Shown here: one piece after another, positions 61,738-64,000 of the stretch
Layout of the letters: each line of letters begins with the position of its first letter
How positions within the stretch are numbered: position 1 is the stretch's first letter
DNA from: Levilactobacillus mulengensis
GTDB taxonomy: Bacteria; Bacillota; Bacilli; Lactobacillales; Lactobacillaceae
Length of the DNA: 64,000 nucleotides
Reading direction: 5' to 3'
Assembly: GCF_003946045.1 (NCBI RefSeq)
Contig: NZ_RHNW01000001.1
Span: 186,001-250,000, forward strand
Notes under the pieces: generated by a model
What the model was told of the DNA's origin: nothing
The model's input: only the letters and a program-made list of their open reading frames with translations
The model's database searches: none
Made by a program: the position numbers and the translations under genes

Positions 61738-62580
61738 ATGACACTCACACCAGCTTGGTTGGCCCAACTACCACTGCCAAACGTTAGCGCAGCAACGCCG
61801 GTTTCCGGTGGCGACATCAACTTGGCCTACCGCCTAACCACGGCAGAGGGTCCCGCCTTCTTGTTAGTTCAACCGCAAACGCCGGCCAGCTTTTACAGCC
61901 ACGAGGTTGCCGGACTCAAGGCACTCGGTCAAGCCGTGAACGTGCCCGACGTGTTAGCCACCGGCAACATCGACGGCGACGCCTACCTGGTTTTAGAATT
62001 TCTGGAAACCGGGCACGGGAGCCAGTACGAACTGGGTCAAGCCGTCGCCCGCGTTCACCGGGTCACGGCCCCGAAGTTTGGCTTTGACCAGGACAACCTC
62101 GTCGGCAAGCTCCCCAAGCACAATGATTGGCAAACGGATTGGACGACCTTTTATCTCCAACAACGCCTCGATCCGTTGGTGAAACGGGCACAGACCCATC
62201 ACCTGTGGAACGACCAGCGCCAGGTCGCTTACGACCGGGTCCGTCAACACATCATCACCGAGAATCAGGACCGGCAAATCACGCCATCCCTGTTACACGG
62301 CGACTTGTGGTCGGGCAACTACCTGTTTACCGCCGATGGCACCCCCACGCTGATCGACCCCGACGTTTTATACGGTGACCGCGAGTTTGATATCGCCATG
62401 ACCACCATCTTTGGTGGCTTCTCCGCCGACTTCTACCGCGGCTACACGGATGCCTACCCGTTTACGCCGGGGTATACGGACCGGTTGGCACACTACCAGC
62501 TGTATTACTTGTTGGCACATTTGAATTTGTTTGGAGAAACGTACGGTGGCGCGGTCGATGAAGTTCTTTCACGGGGATAA
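61738..62580 (+). CDS. Fructosamine kinase family protein
   Basis: 280-residue aminoglycoside-phosphotransferase-like kinase of the fructosamine-3-kinase family (protein deglycation or ribulosamine repair). The kinase motifs are seen: catalytic LLHGDLWSGNYLF near residue 186, metal-binding LIDPDVLYGDREFDIA near 205, N-terminal PVSGGDINLAYRL nucleotide loop. 24 bases after the amidase gene, so co-transcription is likely though functions differ. Confidence 0.93.
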   Translation: MTLTPAWLAQLPLPNVSAATPVSGGDINLAYRLTTAEGPAFLLVQPQTPASFYSHEVAGLKALGQAVNVPDVLATGNIDGDAYLVLEFLETGHGSQYELGQAVARVHRVTAPKFGFDQDNLVGKLPKHNDWQTDWTTFYLQQRLDPLVKRAQTHHLWNDQRQVAYDRVRQHIITENQDRQITPSLLHGDLWSGNYLFTADGTPTLIDPDVLYGDREFDIAMTTIFGGFSADFYRGYTDAYPFTPGYTDRLAHYQLYYLLAHLNLFGETYGGAVDEVLSRG

Positions 62581-62610
62581 AGAGGCCGGGACATCACTCG
62601 GTTTCTATCG

Positions 62611-62657
62611 AAAACAGGAAGAAAATTCTCGACTTGAGAATTTTCTTCCTGTTTTTT
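62611..62657. terminator. Terminator after the fructosamine kinase gene
   Basis: Long perfect stem AACAGGAAGAAAATTCTC with GAGAATTTTCTTCCTGTT and six T on the plus strand. Confidence 0.93.
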
Positions 62658-62731
62658 GTCCATAACTTGCTGAATTCAAAATGTAAAAACAACTAGCGCC
62701 ACGCGTAACTGACGATGATTCATTGTCGATG

Positions 62732-63088
62732 TCATTCTTTTAGCTTGAAATTGAGGGTCCACACAATTAATGCCAAAAATAATATCAGTAGAATAAAAAT
62801 TCCTAGTCCCTGTGCCATCAAAAGAATCAGAATAGACACGACCAATGCCATTAGCACACACCAATTAGTTATTTTCTCAGATATTTGAAAACCCAGCCAC
62901 AAGTTAATTAATATAAGGACCATCAGCACGACTTCTAACCACAGAAGTAAATCCGCCCAAATAAATGATGGCTCAACTGTTTCAACCGTATTAACTTCTG
63001 CATCGGCGTTTACCAGGTACCATAATCCCAAATAAATGGTTATCAGTGAAGCTAATATTCTTAATCCAATCGTTACTGCTTTTTTCAT
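62732..63088 (-). CDS. Small membrane protein of unknown function
   Basis: 118 residues with four predicted TM helices (about 6-25, 42-66, 73-92, 94-112). No recognised family. AT-rich and lacking partners, so probably acquired. No clear ribosome binding site for the ATG at 63088. Confidence 0.65.
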   Translation of the reverse strand: MKKAVTIGLRILASLITIYLGLWYLVNADAEVNTVETVEPSFIWADLLLWLEVVLMVLILINLWLGFQISEKITNWCVLMALVVSILILLMAQGLGIFILLILFLALIVWTLNFKLKE

Positions 63089-63226
63089 CGGACGCTCTTC
63101 CCCCTACGAACAACTTTTTTACCTGATAGCTGTAGGATAACGTAAACGATTCCTGAAATTTCCAACTAGCCCATGCGAGAATACACTATGAGCGTTTGAC
63201 TTAACCTATTTTAAGGTTGTTTGTCG

Positions 63227-63871
63227 CTATTCTTCCGTTAACCAATCCTGCAGCTCAGCGTAACGAATCACGCGAATCTCTGGTTGGCTCTCATCAACAA
63301 TCAAGTGCTCGGGGTCAAATAAGGCGCCCGCCATCCCCGCGCGGTGGCCCGCTTGGACATCCAGGTTACGGTCGCCAATCATCAGCGCATCCTCACGCTG
63401 AACGTCGTACTGCTTGGACAGGGCAATCAGACTGGTTGGGTCTGGCTTCCTAGGATAATCATCGTCGGCCGTGACGGCACCGGTAAAGTATTGCGCCAAA
63501 TTCAACTGTGACAGCCGGTCCATCGCGTGATGATCCCGGTGCGTCAGCAAGAAGTTCCGGCCGCCCGCAGCAACGTTGGCCGCTAAGACCTCGGCGACAC
63601 CAGCAAACGCTGGCGCATCCTTCAGTCGTGGCGCCGCTTCTTGCTGGTAAACCTTTGCCAAGCGCTCACGATTCAACCGAAATTCGGCGGTAAACCGTTG
63701 GAGGGCATTGCCCAGGCTGTGTTGGCGCATCGCCTTGTAAATCTCATCCTCGTCCAATTCAAAGTTATTGACGCCACAAGCCTCCAACGCGTCACAAAAC
63801 GCCGCGACCATTCCCGGATAGGTATCCACGAGGGTGCCATCGAAGTCCCAAAATAATTGTTGATAGCGCAT
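63227..63871 (-). CDS. HAD-family hydrolase, phosphoglycolate phosphatase-like
   Basis: 214 residues. Motif I FWDFDGTLVDT (nucleophile Asp10), motif II LLTHRDH (Thr near 110), motif III lysine in YPRKPDP and motif IV MIGDRNLDV are intact; the small helical cap after motif I is of the C1 type. Substrate likely a small phosphorylated sugar or acid, not identifiable. CTAAAGGAGG precedes the ATG, and a terminator-like hairpin lies immediately before that site. Confidence 0.9.
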   Translation of the reverse strand: MRYQQLFWDFDGTLVDTYPGMVAAFCDALEACGVNNFELDEDEIYKAMRQHSLGNALQRFTAEFRLNRERLAKVYQQEAAPRLKDAPAFAGVAEVLAANVAAGGRNFLLTHRDHHAMDRLSQLNLAQYFTGAVTADDDYPRKPDPTSLIALSKQYDVQREDALMIGDRNLDVQAGHRAGMAGALFDPEHLIVDESQPEIRVIRYAELQDWLTEE

Positions 63872-63888
63872 GCCGGTTCCTCCTTTAG

Positions 63889-63925
63889 AAAACGGCTAGT
63901 TTCTGTTGAGAAGCTAGCCGTTTTT
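63889..63925. terminator. Terminator-like hairpin upstream of the HAD gene
   Basis: AAAACGGCTAG pairs with CTAGCCGTTTT; T runs on both strands. On the minus strand it ends only a few bases before the HAD ribosome binding site. Nothing else is recognised up to 64000. Confidence 0.75.
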
Positions 63926-64000
63926 GTGTTTTATTGATTTTGTTTTGTCGATTTGAAAATATTTCTGTGATATGCGAGGCAGTTAAATTTAACTGAACCC

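Noticed and set aside
1-64000. CRISPR arrays, tRNA or rRNA genes, replication origin
   Set aside because: No regularly spaced direct repeats, no tRNA cloverleaf and no rRNA sequence were noticed by eye; a tRNAscan-SE run would be the decisive check for tRNAs.

Overview
The window is chromosomal DNA of a low-GC Gram-positive lactic acid bacterium of the family Lactobacillaceae. Evidence is the gene content and order: xerD-ribT-scpA, trmK-yqfO, dnaG-rpoD, glyQS with a T-box, phoH-ybeY-dgkA-era-recO, a hisS-aspS operon with a T-box, a CtsR box at clpB and pyruvate kinase with the lactobacillar C-terminal extension. The core DNA is rather GC-rich. In dnaE-X-pyk the place usually held by pfkA is taken by a transaldolase-family gene. 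This suits an obligate heterofermenter, perhaps a Levilactobacillus-like species (inference; no 16S gene is present).

Layout. 1-15.1 kb, all on the minus strand, is housekeeping: chromosome segregation (scpA, xerD), CvfB, pyruvate kinase, a transaldolase, DNA polymerase III alpha, ClpB, peptidase T, a Nif3 protein and TrmK. 15.2-20.8 kb holds a small secreted protein, a giant MMPL exporter and an Rrf2 regulator, lying between trmK and rpoD. 20.8-28.3 kb is rpoD-dnaG, an SdpI-family membrane protein with a possible small ORF ahead of it, and glyQS with its T-box.

28.4-41.0 kb is an accessory island between glyQ and recO, which are usually near neighbours. It carries (i) a two-gene operon of a 1203-residue SF2 helicase with a C-terminal PD-(D/E)XK-like nuclease and a 703-residue partner of unknown family, the best candidate here for an undescribed, probably defensive, system; (ii) an aldo/keto reductase; (iii) a MarR-MFS pair with a perfect palindromic operator; (iv) an ABC transporter operon whose ATPase is frameshifted; (v) cytidine deaminase plus a decayed fragment of a second copy; (vi) an unlisted type I toxin-antitoxin locus with a 28-residue holin-like toxin and an antisense RNA.

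41.0-49.6 kb returns to core genes (recO, era, dgkA, ybeY, phoH, a GNAT gene, yqeY, an oxidoreductase, rpsU, yqfL, nfo). A TnpB-only IS200/IS605-type element (49.7-51.1 kb) separates nfo from a wall teichoic acid cluster (two CDP-glycerol polymerase-family proteins and TagG). 54.5-64 kb holds a YitT-family protein, msrA, an orphan gene, hisS-aspS with a T-box that may read both His and Asp codons, an N-acetylmuramoyl-L-alanine amidase, a fructosamine kinase-like protein, a small membrane protein and a HAD phosphatase.

A second whole-window observation is a family of dispersed hairpin-rich intergenic elements (at least seven full, divergent or deleted copies). Their stems show compensatory changes between copies, so the folded structure seems to be what is conserved. 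No rRNA, tRNA, CRISPR array or prophage was seen.
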